This document shows, in pieces, positions 1-6,669 of a stretch of 6,810 nt of DNA. The position numbers and the translations under genes were made by a program. Origin of the DNA: Flavobacteriales bacterium (GTDB lineage Bacteria > Bacteroidota > Bacteroidia > Flavobacteriales > Flavobacteriaceae). A model generated the notes under the pieces. That model was not told the DNA's origin, ran no database searches, and worked only from the letters and a program-made list of their open reading frames with translations. Within the stretch, counting starts at the first letter, position 1. Each line of letters starts with the position of its first letter. Location: assembly GCA_027003085.1 (NCBI GenBank), contig JALWYR010000081.1, positions 1-6,810 on the forward strand, read 5' to 3'.

Positions 1-1
1 C

Positions 2-577
2 TACCGCCAAATCCGCTTGCAATGGCAATCGCCTTTGGGGCAATTATCGTCCGCCTACGGACAAATTCAAAACCTATCCTATTTCGGGGCCGATTCGCTG
101 CCCCGGGTTTACCCGAACACCATCACAATTTGGTGGGCTACCTACCGGAAAGACTGGCGCATCAAAAAATGGGGCTTTTTTCCCGAAATCACTTACCAAA
201 CCGTATCCAATGGCGGTCCGGCTTTGGACTTGCCCAAGTGGCGTGCACGTGCCACACTCTACTACACCGATTGGTGGTTTACGCATCACCTCTACCTGAA
301 CACGGGCATTCGCCTGGCTTGGTTTTCGGATTATTACATGCCCGGATACCTGCCGCTGACGGGAAGTTTTTTCCAACAACGCAATAAACGCTACGGAAAC
401 TTCTATCTGGCCGATTTGTTCTTTAACTTCAAAGTCAAGAAATTTTATGCCTACCTGGTTTTGGAACATTTCAATGCCTATTGGGAAAAAGATCACCCGC
501 GCTATTACAGTGCGCCCTATTACCCCTATGCCGACCAAGTAATTCGCCTTGGCATTGTTTGGGAATTTACAAACTGA
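2..577 (+). CDS. Putative outer-membrane porin (Porin_10 type), C-terminal part
   Basis: The frame is open to the left edge, so the 191 visible codons are the C-terminal part of a larger protein; members of this Bacteroidota family are usually several hundred residues long. The fragment has no Cys and is rich in Tyr, Trp and Phe in an alternating pattern typical of outer-membrane beta strands (for example TIWWATYRKDW, ATLYYTDWWF, FYAYLVLEHF). The end, YYSAPYYPYADQVIRLGIVW followed by EFTN, closely resembles the ending I know from Bacteroidota 'putative porin' proteins (SAP.YP..D..IR.G..W.F), where the last strand carries the outer-membrane insertion signal. It presumably forms a beta-barrel channel; the substrate cannot be told. 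The TTG at 17 is not a real start. The stop lies 6 bp before lipB, so the two may be co-transcribed. Confidence 0.8.
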   Translation, partial: YRQIRLQWQSPLGQLSSAYGQIQNLSYFGADSLPRVYPNTITIWWATYRKDWRIKKWGFFPEITYQTVSNGGPALDLPKWRARATLYYTDWWFTHHLYLNTGIRLAWFSDYYMPGYLPLTGSFFQQRNKRYGNFYLADLFFNFKVKKFYAYLVLEHFNAYWEKDHPRYYSAPYYPYADQVIRLGIVWEFTN

Positions 578-583
578 AAACGT

Positions 584-1303
584 ATGAACCGACGGGTATT
601 TTTTCGCCACTGGCACCTGACGGACTACGACGAAGCCCACCGGCGGCAAACCCGGCTGTTTGAGCATATCAAACAAATCAAAATCCGCAACAAACGCGAA
701 GGATTGAATGAACCCACACCCAATTTTTTGATTTTTACCGAACATCCGCATGTTTACACCTTGGGCAAAAGCGGAAAACAGGAACACCTTTTGGCTTCGC
801 CCGGCGAACTACGGCGTTTGGGCGCCCGGTTTATACCCACCGACCGCGGCGGCGACATTACCTACCACGGTCCGGGACAAATCGTGGGCTATCCCATTAT
901 TGACCTGGATAATTTCGGCTTGGAAATCATGGGTTATATCCGGCTACTGGAACAGGCCGTTATCGATGTGCTTCAAACCTACGGTTTGAAGGGCGAACGC
1001 AGCCAAGGCGAAACAGGTGTTTGGCTGGACGTGGGCACTCCAAAGGCCCGTAAAATTTGTGCCATCGGTGTGCGCACAAGCCGGTGGGTAACCATGCACG
1101 GATTTGCCCTGAACCTGAATCCCGATTTGCGTTATTTTGATCGCATTATTCCCTGTGGTATCCGGGGCAAAGGTGTTACCTCATTGGAGCGTGAATTGGG
1201 TTATACGCCGCCACGCCACACAGTGGAACAAGGCTTGCGCGAAGCCCTGTCACGGGTTTGGAAGGCACAAATCGTCGATTGGCCCGAAGGATTGGAATTG
1301 TAG
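584..1303 (+). CDS. lipB: Octanoyltransferase LipB (lipoyl(octanoyl) transferase)
   Basis: LipB moves octanoyl groups from octanoyl-ACP to the lipoyl domains of 2-oxoacid dehydrogenases and the glycine cleavage H protein, for LipA to sulfurate; it acts in the cytoplasm. The 239-residue protein carries the family signature RGGDITYHGPGQ at 88-99. It has the catalytic pair Lys157 (ARKICAIGVR) and Cys191 (IIPCGI), 34 residues apart, as in the E. coli K135/C169 pair. GVTS at 197-200 and MHGFALNLNPDL at 171-182 also fit. Length is typical for the family, perhaps slightly longer at the N terminus. The ATG at 584 is only 6 bp after the porin stop and has no Shine-Dalgarno sequence, which is normal in Bacteroidota. 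A TTTG at 558-561 inside the porin end could belong to its own promoter. No lipA is visible nearby. Confidence 0.96.
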   Translation: MNRRVFFRHWHLTDYDEAHRRQTRLFEHIKQIKIRNKREGLNEPTPNFLIFTEHPHVYTLGKSGKQEHLLASPGELRRLGARFIPTDRGGDITYHGPGQIVGYPIIDLDNFGLEIMGYIRLLEQAVIDVLQTYGLKGERSQGETGVWLDVGTPKARKICAIGVRTSRWVTMHGFALNLNPDLRYFDRIIPCGIRGKGVTSLERELGYTPPRHTVEQGLREALSRVWKAQIVDWPEGLEL

Positions 1304-1334
1304 ACATGCATAATTGTTTCTATGCCCAAAATCA

Positions 1335-1341
1335 TAGTTTG
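1335..1341 (+). promoter_or_regulatory. Candidate -7 box for the aminotransferase gene
   Basis: TAGTTTG is one base shorter than the Bacteroidota -7 consensus TAnnTTTG. Its last G is 24 nt before the ATG at 1365, the same distance as for the better boxes before prs and the dehydrogenase. A TTG at 1314-1316 could be the -33 element. It lies in the 61-bp gap after lipB. This is a weak match and rests mainly on the spacing. Confidence 0.3.
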
Positions 1342-1364
1342 CTTGACAAAATCGCCTTATCTTA

Positions 1365-2627
1365 ATGGCAAACACCAAGTCGATGAATTCCACTAAATTT
1401 ACATATCCATTTGCCCATTCCATTCATTTTTTACATTCGTCCGACATCCGGGATTTGATGAAATATGCCATCCGTCCCGGATTTATTTCGTTTGCGGGCG
1501 GCATGCCCAACAATCATCTTTTTCCGGTGGACGAAGTGGAGAAAATATACCATCATCTTCCGCGCAGCGAAAAAGAAATTTCGTTCCAATACGGCCCAAC
1601 CCAAGGCTATCCGCCCTTGATCGAGGCCCTAAAAAAATATATGGAAAGCAAAGGCATCGATTTTTCGGAGCATGAACTATTGATAACCACCGGTTCGTTG
1701 CAAGCCATCTATATTGTTTCGCACCTTTTTGCCGACCCGGGCGACACCATCCTGACCGAAAATCCCAGTTTTATCGGCTCCTTGACGTTATTCAAAAGTT
1801 TCAAAGCCCACCCCCACGGCATTCCGATGGACAGCGACGGTATTCGTGTGAATGAACTGGAAAAAGTTTACCGTCGCGTTACACGCCAAGGCGAAAAAGT
1901 GAAGTTTTTATACATTATTCCCAACTTCCACAATCCTGCCGGATTGATTTACGCCAAGGAGCGACGCCTTGCGATTTTGGATTTTATTCGCGAACACAAA
2001 CTTGTGTTATTGGAGGATGACCCCTACAACGAACTCTGGTTCGACCCGGCCGACCGGCCGCTTACCGAACCCATACTATCCATGGCTCCCAAGGAATTGA
2101 AACGGCAAATCATCTACGTGGGTTCCTTCTCCAAAATCCTTGGCCCCGGTTTCCGGCTGGGCTGGATGGTGGTGCCCAAAGAGGTGTTTCCCAAAGCCGA
2201 AATTTTGAAACAAAGTTTGGACGCATGCAGCCCCAACCTTTCGCAAGTAATCGCCAATGCCTTTATGCGTGAAGGGTATTTGGAGCCCTACCTGGAACGC
2301 ATCCGGCCCGAATACCGCCTGCGACGCGACATTACGCTGGAAGCCATCGAAAAATATTTTCCGCCCGAAGTGAAATATGTGCGGCCCAAAGGCGGATTTT
2401 ATGTTTGGCTGGAACTACCCCAAGGCGCCAATGCCCAAAAAGTTTTGGATTATGCCTTGGAGAATAATGTGGTGTTTGTTCTGGGCAAATCTTTCGACCC
2501 GGCACGCCGTTCGCCCGGGCGATTCCGCTTGGCATATTCCAATGTGGATCCCCAAGATATCGAAGCGGGAGTTCGTGTGATTGGTGAAGGAATTCGCCGG
2601 GTTTTATCCCGCTCGAAAAATAATTAA
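1365..2627 (+). CDS. PLP-dependent aminotransferase, class I/II fold, LysN (2-aminoadipate aminotransferase)-like
   Basis: This is a 420-residue fold-type I aminotransferase that uses pyridoxal phosphate to move amino groups between an amino acid and a 2-oxoacid. Visible motifs in order: SFAGGMPNNHLFP (42-54), QYGPTQGYPPL (75-85), LITTGSLQAI (106-115), PNFHNPAG (186-193, Asn190 expected to touch the PLP O3'), LLEDDPYNEL (215-224, Asp218 to the pyridine nitrogen, Tyr221), SFSKILGPGFRLGW (254-267, Lys257 forming the Schiff base), PKGGFYVWLELP (341-352) and RFRLAYS (386-392, Arg388 for the substrate carboxylate). The pattern matches LysN-type 2-aminoadipate aminotransferases, which share the catalytic domain of MocR regulators, but no DNA-binding domain is fused here. 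The real substrate is uncertain: aminoadipate, aromatic or branched-chain amino acids are all possible. The start could also be Met7 at 1383. All key residues are present. Confidence 0.9.
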   Translation: MANTKSMNSTKFTYPFAHSIHFLHSSDIRDLMKYAIRPGFISFAGGMPNNHLFPVDEVEKIYHHLPRSEKEISFQYGPTQGYPPLIEALKKYMESKGIDFSEHELLITTGSLQAIYIVSHLFADPGDTILTENPSFIGSLTLFKSFKAHPHGIPMDSDGIRVNELEKVYRRVTRQGEKVKFLYIIPNFHNPAGLIYAKERRLAILDFIREHKLVLLEDDPYNELWFDPADRPLTEPILSMAPKELKRQIIYVGSFSKILGPGFRLGWMVVPKEVFPKAEILKQSLDACSPNLSQVIANAFMREGYLEPYLERIRPEYRLRRDITLEAIEKYFPPEVKYVRPKGGFYVWLELPQGANAQKVLDYALENNVVFVLGKSFDPARRSPGRFRLAYSNVDPQDIEAGVRVIGEGIRRVLSRSKNN

Positions 2628-2632
2628 CTTTG
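2602..2632 (+). promoter_or_regulatory. Probable promoter of prs-rplY
   Basis: TAACTTTG at 2625-2632 is an exact match to the Bacteroidota -7 box TAnnTTTG, and its first three bases are the aminotransferase stop codon. TTTT at 2602-2605 lies 19 nt upstream and may act as a poor -33 element. Transcription would begin around 2638-2640, giving a leader of about 15 nt before the prs ATG at 2655. The prs-rplY pair can therefore be transcribed independently, although read-through from the aminotransferase is also possible because no terminator separates them. Confidence 0.55.
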
Positions 2633-2654
2633 AACGTCCTAAAATCCCAATCCC

Positions 2655-3596
2655 ATGCCCTATTCCGGTGCCGAGGCCAAACTCTTTGCTTGCTCCCAGA
2701 GCTTGGAGTTGGCCCGTAAAATTGCCGACCATTACGGTGTTCCGTTAGGCCAAGTGGAAATCCAACGCTTTGCCGACGGTGAATTTCGTCCTTCGTTCAA
2801 AGAATCCATACGCGGAAAACGCGTGTTTATCATCGGTTCCACTTTTGCACCCACCGACAACCTGATGGAAATGCTCCTGATGATCGATGCGGCCAAGCGG
2901 GCTTCGGCCCAGTATATCAATGCCGTGATTCCCTACTTCGGTTGGGCCCGGCAAGACCGCAAAGACGAACCCCGCGTGCCCATTGGCGCCAAGCTGGTGG
3001 CTTCCATGCTGGAAACCGCCGGTGCTTCGCGTATGGTAACCATGGACTTGCACGCCGACGCCATTCAGGGATTTTTCGAAATTCCGGTGGATCATCTATA
3101 TTCGAGCAGCTTCTTTATTCCGTATATCGAAAGTTTGCATTTGGACAACCTGGTCATTGCTTCGCCCGATATGGGTGGTGCCAAACGGGCCCATGCCTAT
3201 GCCAAATACCTCAAAGCCGATGTGGTTATCAGCTACAAGCAACGGCTGCGGGCCAACGAAGTTTCCTACATGGAAATCATTGGCGATGTAAAAGGCAAAA
3301 ATGTGGTTTTGGTGGACGATTTGGTGGACACGGCCGGCACGTTGGGCAAGGCGGCTCAAATGATGATCGAAAAGGGCGCCCATAGTGTCCGGGCCGTCAT
3401 TACCCACGCCATCCTTTCGGGCAACGCCAAGCAAAGAATCCAGGAATCGCCGCTTACCGAACTGGTGGTAACCGACAGTATTCCCCACGCCGCTTTGCCG
3501 GATAAAATAAAAGTATTAACTTGCGCCCCGTTATTTGCCGATGTGATGCACAACATCCATTCGCATCAATCCATCAGCAAGAAATTCATCATGTAA
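2655..3596 (+). CDS. prs: Ribose-phosphate pyrophosphokinase (PRPP synthase)
   Basis: Prs makes phosphoribosyl pyrophosphate from ribose 5-phosphate and ATP, feeding purine, pyrimidine, NAD, His and Trp synthesis. At 313 residues the length is that of class I enzymes. Motifs in order: FADGEF (39-44), the ATP-site flexible loop YFGWARQDRKDEPR (94-107), MDLHADAIQGFF (130-141, with the metal/ATP-site His133), SPDMGGAKRA (170-179), YKQRLRANEV (194-203, with Lys195 at the catalytic flexible-loop position), and the PRPP-binding loop VVLVDDLVDTAGTL (217-230). The end ISKKFIM is typical of Bacteroidota Prs. Relative to the commonest motifs it has KQR instead of KRR and DLVDTAGTL instead of DMIDTGGTL; I regard these as lineage variation. 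rplY follows after 19 bp, so the two are very likely one operon, the same order as prs-ctc in Bacillus. Confidence 0.97.
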   Translation: MPYSGAEAKLFACSQSLELARKIADHYGVPLGQVEIQRFADGEFRPSFKESIRGKRVFIIGSTFAPTDNLMEMLLMIDAAKRASAQYINAVIPYFGWARQDRKDEPRVPIGAKLVASMLETAGASRMVTMDLHADAIQGFFEIPVDHLYSSSFFIPYIESLHLDNLVIASPDMGGAKRAHAYAKYLKADVVISYKQRLRANEVSYMEIIGDVKGKNVVLVDDLVDTAGTLGKAAQMMIEKGAHSVRAVITHAILSGNAKQRIQESPLTELVVTDSIPHAALPDKIKVLTCAPLFADVMHNIHSHQSISKKFIM

Positions 3597-3615
3597 CACT
3601 AAACGATAAAGTCAA

Positions 3616-4218
3616 ATGAAATCACTAACGATCAAAGGCTCTAAAAGAGAAAGCGTGGGCAAGGCCGCATCCAAAGCCCTACGTAATGCTGGAAGAGTCC
3701 CTTGCGTATTATACGGAGGCGACGAACCCATGCATTTTTCGGCCGACGAACGCGAGTTCAACAAGCTGGTTTACACTCCGGATACGCATACCGTAGTGAT
3801 TGAACTGGACGATGGCTCCAAACACGAAGCCGTTATGCGCGATGTGCAATTCCACCCCGTTACCGACCGCATTCTTCATGTGGATTTCTACCGTTTGTAT
3901 CCCGACAAGGAGGTAACCGTAACCGTACCTGTCAAAACTCACGGCGTTTCGCCGGGTGTGGTCAAAGGCGGTAAACTCTTTTTCAACGAACGCAAACTGA
4001 AAGTACGCACATTGCCGGCCCAACTCCCGGATTATGTGGATGTGGACATTTCCAAATTGGATTTGGGCGATAAGGTCTACGTGGCCGATTTGCGCAACGA
4101 CCATTACAAAATCCTCCACCCCGACAATGTGGTGGTGGTGCAAATCAAAATGTCCCGTGCCGCTATTCGCGCCGCGCAAGAGGCTGCCAAAGCCGCCAAA
4201 GAGGCCGCTAAAAAATAG
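3616..4218 (+). CDS. rplY: 50S ribosomal protein L25, general stress protein CTC form
   Basis: L25 binds 5S rRNA in the large ribosomal subunit. At 200 residues this is the long two-domain CTC/TL5 form rather than the short E. coli form of about 94 residues. The N-terminal L25 domain spans about 1-94, with GRVPCVLYGG at 26-35 and the conserved DVQFHPVTDRILHVDFYRL at 76-94. The beta-rich C-terminal domain covers about 96-178 (VPVKTHGVSPGVVKGGKL, DVDISKLDLGD). An Ala/Lys-rich helical tail (about 180-200) ends the protein and probably contacts rRNA. It starts 19 bp after prs with no promoter box or Shine-Dalgarno sequence in between, so it is expected to be co-transcribed with prs. A strong terminator starts 24 bp after its stop. 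In many bacteria pth follows this gene; here it does not. Confidence 0.95.
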   Translation: MKSLTIKGSKRESVGKAASKALRNAGRVPCVLYGGDEPMHFSADEREFNKLVYTPDTHTVVIELDDGSKHEAVMRDVQFHPVTDRILHVDFYRLYPDKEVTVTVPVKTHGVSPGVVKGGKLFFNERKLKVRTLPAQLPDYVDVDISKLDLGDKVYVADLRNDHYKILHPDNVVVVQIKMSRAAIRAAQEAAKAAKEAAKK

Positions 4219-4241
4219 GCATTTAATTTTTCCAAAATTAT

Positions 4242-4275
4242 ACAACCGCCTTCCCGGGCGGTTGTTTTGTTTTTT
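4242..4275 (+). terminator. Rho-independent terminator of the prs-rplY operon
   Basis: A perfect 9-bp stem (ACAACCGCC at 4242-4250 with GGCGGTTGT at 4257-4265) closes a 6-nt loop TTCCCG and is followed directly by TTTGTTTTTT (4266-4275). Stem, loop and T-tract are all textbook. It isolates rplY from the following hydrolase gene. Confidence 0.93.
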
Positions 4276-4276
4276 A

Positions 4277-4283
4277 TAACTTG
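4277..4283 (+). promoter_or_regulatory. Candidate -7 box for the secreted hydrolase gene
   Basis: TAACTTG lies 20 nt before the ATG at 4303 and is one T short of TAnnTTTG. It sits directly after the T-tract of the rplY terminator, so a promoter is needed in this 27-bp AT-rich stretch if the gene is expressed. No clear -33 element can be placed, because that region would lie within the terminator stem. Low confidence. Confidence 0.28.
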
Positions 4284-4302
4284 CTACAAAATTTATATTA
4301 AG

Positions 4303-5679
4303 ATGCGATTTATTCATTTATTGCTTTCCATACTATGGGTAAACATTTCGCTAAATGCCCAAAACCTTTACAACGAACTTTTCGATCAAAGCGGCGGTAT
4401 CACCAACGGCTATGGGAGTTGGGGTTCATATGACTATGTTAGGGAACCCGGCTTGGATGTTAGCGGAAAAGGAACCATTACCTTTTATCATCCCGACACA
4501 AACGCAATGCCAAGGCCCACTATTTTCTATATTTCGGGCTGGGGTCAAACTTATGCATCCTATGAGCGGTTTTTCAAGTATGTGGCAAGCTTGGGATATA
4601 ATTTGGTCAATATCTACAACGAAAATCCCGGAAATATCCATCAAAGCTATCAAAACTCATTGGATATGATGGATTTGGCCGTTTCCACCTACGGCCAGTG
4701 GATTGACACAAGCCGCGTAGCCCTTATGGGTCATTCCTACGGCGGGGGCTCAACCATTTGGCTTGGCACGCACATTTTCGACCCCAACGGCCGTAATTGG
4801 GGGGCCAACGGACGTTTCATTATGACTTTTGCACCTTGGCTTTCGTTTCTGGTAACCGACAATGATTTGCGTAACTATCCGCCCGGTGTTAAACTCCTTA
4901 TCTTGCAGAGCTACGATGATTGGCATTTGGGAACCGACCGCTACAATACCGACCCCCGGGCCACCCGCGCTGTGTATGAACTCATCAATATTCCCGATGC
5001 CGACAAGGATTATATCACCGTGTTTTCCGACACCGTTACTGCACATCAATATACCTACAACGGATATACCTTTTTTTACCAGGCCAATCACCGTTTTTGC
5101 TACACCGACCTGATAGACGGACGCTACGACCCTTATGACCGGCTTGATGTTTACGGACCCAATCGCCTGTTCCACGCCTTGGCCGATTTGGTATTTGAAA
5201 ACAATCCGGCCGCTCGCAATATAGCCCTGGGTAACGGAAGCTCTGAACAAAAAAATATGGGTATGCTGCCCGATTTGGCAGTTACGGATTACTATGTAAC
5301 GGTGCGGCCCGACACGATGTTTTTATATCGCTGCGCCGAAGACCGTCCGGGCACTTGGGGTGACCCCGATATTTGGAAATTGCAGGCCTATTGCGACGAT
5401 GCCAATGGCGACGGAGTCATTGACAACTTATCCACCGAAAAATCATTCTTGAACCAAGTGCGACTGTATCCCAATCCGGCCAGTGAATTCACGATTATCG
5501 ACCCGGGTTTTCAAAACGAATACCATTACACCCTTTTTGACCTCAACGGTAATGAAATTCTGCACGGACACGCCCGCACTTCGCATATGATTATGCTAAA
5601 AAACCTGCCGGCGGGTGTCTATCAAATCGGAATCCGAATCAAGGATCAGCAACGTTATTTCCGGTTGGTCAAAAAATAA
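4303..5679 (+). CDS. Secreted alpha/beta hydrolase with T9SS type A sorting domain
   Basis: The 458-residue protein starts with a short signal peptide (about 1-19, MRFIHLLLSILWVNISLNA, then Gln20). The catalytic domain covers about 40-300. It has a strand and oxyanion region TIFYISGWG (73-81) and the nucleophile elbow VALMGHSYGGG (139-149), with Ser145 as nucleophile. The acid is probably Asp205 or Asp206 (LLILQSYDDWH, 198-208), and the catalytic His is probably His248 or His263. Residues 366-374, DANGDGVID, match the Ca2+-binding DxNxDGxxD loop of EF-hand/dockerin type. Residues about 386-458 are a T9SS sorting domain (VRLYPNPASEF, LFDLNGNEI, LPAGVYQIGI, FRLVKK end), which sends the protein through the outer membrane to the surface or medium. 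The overall layout recalls dienelactone-hydrolase/cutinase-like esterases, but the substrate is unknown. The ATG at 4303 is chosen because a TTG start at 4267 would lie in the upstream terminator and spoil the signal peptide. Confidence 0.85.
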   Translation: MRFIHLLLSILWVNISLNAQNLYNELFDQSGGITNGYGSWGSYDYVREPGLDVSGKGTITFYHPDTNAMPRPTIFYISGWGQTYASYERFFKYVASLGYNLVNIYNENPGNIHQSYQNSLDMMDLAVSTYGQWIDTSRVALMGHSYGGGSTIWLGTHIFDPNGRNWGANGRFIMTFAPWLSFLVTDNDLRNYPPGVKLLILQSYDDWHLGTDRYNTDPRATRAVYELINIPDADKDYITVFSDTVTAHQYTYNGYTFFYQANHRFCYTDLIDGRYDPYDRLDVYGPNRLFHALADLVFENNPAARNIALGNGSSEQKNMGMLPDLAVTDYYVTVRPDTMFLYRCAEDRPGTWGDPDIWKLQAYCDDANGDGVIDNLSTEKSFLNQVRLYPNPASEFTIIDPGFQNEYHYTLFDLNGNEILHGHARTSHMIMLKNLPAGVYQIGIRIKDQQRYFRLVKK

Positions 5680-5712
5680 ACCGAAGCCGTTCCGGCACAG
5701 TTCCGGAACGGC
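5671..5712 (-). terminator. Terminator hairpin between the convergent genes, read by the dehydrogenase transcript
   Basis: A perfect 10-bp stem (GCCGTTCCGG at 5686-5695 with CCGGAACGGC at 5703-5712) has a 7-nt loop. On the minus strand it is followed by TTCGGTTTATTTTTT, a T-rich tract starting within 5 nt, which suits termination of the leftward dehydrogenase gene 28 bp after its stop. The T-tract is the complement of the Lys-Lys-stop codons ending the hydrolase gene. On the plus strand no T-run follows, so it is at best a weak terminator or 3'-end-protecting hairpin for the hydrolase mRNA. Confidence 0.72.
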
Positions 5713-5740
5713 CCAGGTCGCTTACTTATCGAACAATGGA

Positions 5741-6646
5741 TTAGCGTAAAAACGCCTTGGCCACCTTTTCGGCCTTGCGGCTTTCGGAATAATCATAAAA
5801 TCCTTCGCCCGACTTAACGCCCAATTTTCCGGCCTCCACCATATTGACCAGCAAAGGATTGGGTGCATATTTAGGATCTTTGAAACCTTCATACATCACG
5901 TTTAGGATGGCCAAGCAAACGTCCAACCCGATAAAATCGGCCAATTGAAGCGGGCCCATCGGAAAATTGGCGCCCAATTTGAGCACCGTATCGATTTCTT
6001 TCACGCCGGCCACACCCGTTTGCAGCGCTTCGATAGCTTCATTGATCATAGGCATCAGGATGCGGTTGGCCACAAAACCGGGATAATCACTCACGCTCAC
6101 CGGAACTTTACCCAATTTTTCCGACAGCGCAATCACCGTGTCCAAAGTAGCCGTGCTCGTGGAATAACCTGAAATCACTTCCACCAGCTTCATAATGGGC
6201 ACGGGATTCATAAAGTGCATCCCTATTACTTTATCGGGCCGGTTTGTTTGGCGGGCAATTCGTGTGATGGATATGGACGAAGTGTTGGTGGCCAAAATCA
6301 CTTCGGGACGGGTAATTTGGTCCAAATCCCGGAAAATTTTAAACTTGATTTCGGGATTTTCGGTAGCCGCTTCCACCACAAAATCCACGTCCTTGGCGCC
6401 TTCAAACAGGTTGTCGAAGGTGTGGATATTATGCAAAGTTTGCTCCTTGGTTTGTTCGTCGATTTTTTCCTTGTTGAGTAAGCGCATCAGGTTTTTGCGG
6501 ATGGTTTCCACGGCCCGTTCCAGAGCCGATTTCGACACATCGATCAAGTGAACTTCGTGGCCTGTCTGTGCAAATACGTGGGCAATACCGTTTCCCATGG
6601 TTCCTGCGCCCACCACGGCCACTTTACGAATATTTTCGGTTTGCAT
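5741..6646 (-). CDS. hbd: 3-hydroxybutyryl-CoA dehydrogenase (3-hydroxyacyl-CoA dehydrogenase family)
   Basis: The enzyme interconverts (S)-3-hydroxybutyryl-CoA and acetoacetyl-CoA with NAD(H), in fatty-acid, amino-acid or aromatic degradation, or in butyrate-type metabolism. The 301-residue protein has a Rossmann domain with GAGTMGNGIA (13-22) and Asp36 for the NAD ribose. It has the catalytic set Ser123 (NTSS), His144 (GMHFMNPVP), Glu156 and Asn194 (PGFVANRI); the His-Glu distance of 12 and His-Asn distance of 50 equal those of human HADH (His158, Glu170, Asn208). The C-terminal dimer domain has NFPMGPLQLADFIGLDVCL (227-245) and ends GVKSGEGFYDYSES. The frame is open to an ATG at 6682, but the start at 6646 puts the Rossmann motif at the usual distance from the N terminus and leaves room for the TAAATTTG box at 6670-6677. 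It is transcribed alone here, convergent with the hydrolase. A close homologue such as PaaH cannot be excluded by sequence alone. Confidence 0.95.
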   Translation of the reverse strand: MQTENIRKVAVVGAGTMGNGIAHVFAQTGHEVHLIDVSKSALERAVETIRKNLMRLLNKEKIDEQTKEQTLHNIHTFDNLFEGAKDVDFVVEAATENPEIKFKIFRDLDQITRPEVILATNTSSISITRIARQTNRPDKVIGMHFMNPVPIMKLVEVISGYSTSTATLDTVIALSEKLGKVPVSVSDYPGFVANRILMPMINEAIEALQTGVAGVKEIDTVLKLGANFPMGPLQLADFIGLDVCLAILNVMYEGFKDPKYAPNPLLVNMVEAGKLGVKSGEGFYDYSESRKAEKVAKAFLR

Positions 6647-6669
6647 GGCTATAACTTTTGGTTTTGTTT

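Noticed and set aside
74..787. A long open frame on the minus strand (237 codons) across the porin end and lipB
   Set aside because: It is antisense to two well-supported genes, has no recognisable motif, and follows from the codon bias of the plus-strand genes.
1343..1365. TTGACA at 1343-1348 and TATCTTAA at 1358-1365 as an E. coli-type or alternative promoter before the aminotransferase
   Set aside because: The two are only 9 nt apart, and the second overlaps the ATG, so the transcript would start inside the gene unless Met7 (1383) is the true start. The TAGTTTG box at 1335 has better spacing.
3234..3345. Prs motif variants (KQR for KRR, DDLVDTAGTL for DDMIDTGGTL) as a sign of altered activity
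   Set aside because: All catalytic and PRPP-binding residues I can place are present, and similar variants occur in Bacteroidota Prs as I know the family.
4224..4240. AT inverted repeat TAATTTT-TCC-AAAATTA just after rplY
   Set aside because: A 7-bp stem made only of A-T pairs is weak and expected by chance in AT-rich intergenic DNA; the adjacent GC-rich hairpin is the real terminator.
4267..4302. A TTG start that would lengthen the secreted hydrolase by 12 residues
   Set aside because: It lies in the T-tract of the rplY terminator and would put a non-signal extension before a good signal peptide starting at 4303.
4294..4302. TATATTAA directly before the hydrolase ATG as a promoter box
   Set aside because: It is too close to the ATG; a transcript from it would start inside the coding region. 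AT-richness just before starts is normal for translation initiation in this phylum.
3709..4317. A minus-strand open frame of about 200 codons opposite rplY
   Set aside because: It runs through the rplY terminator hairpin and mirrors the rplY codons; its His/Phe/Gly-rich content resembles antisense translation rather than a protein family.
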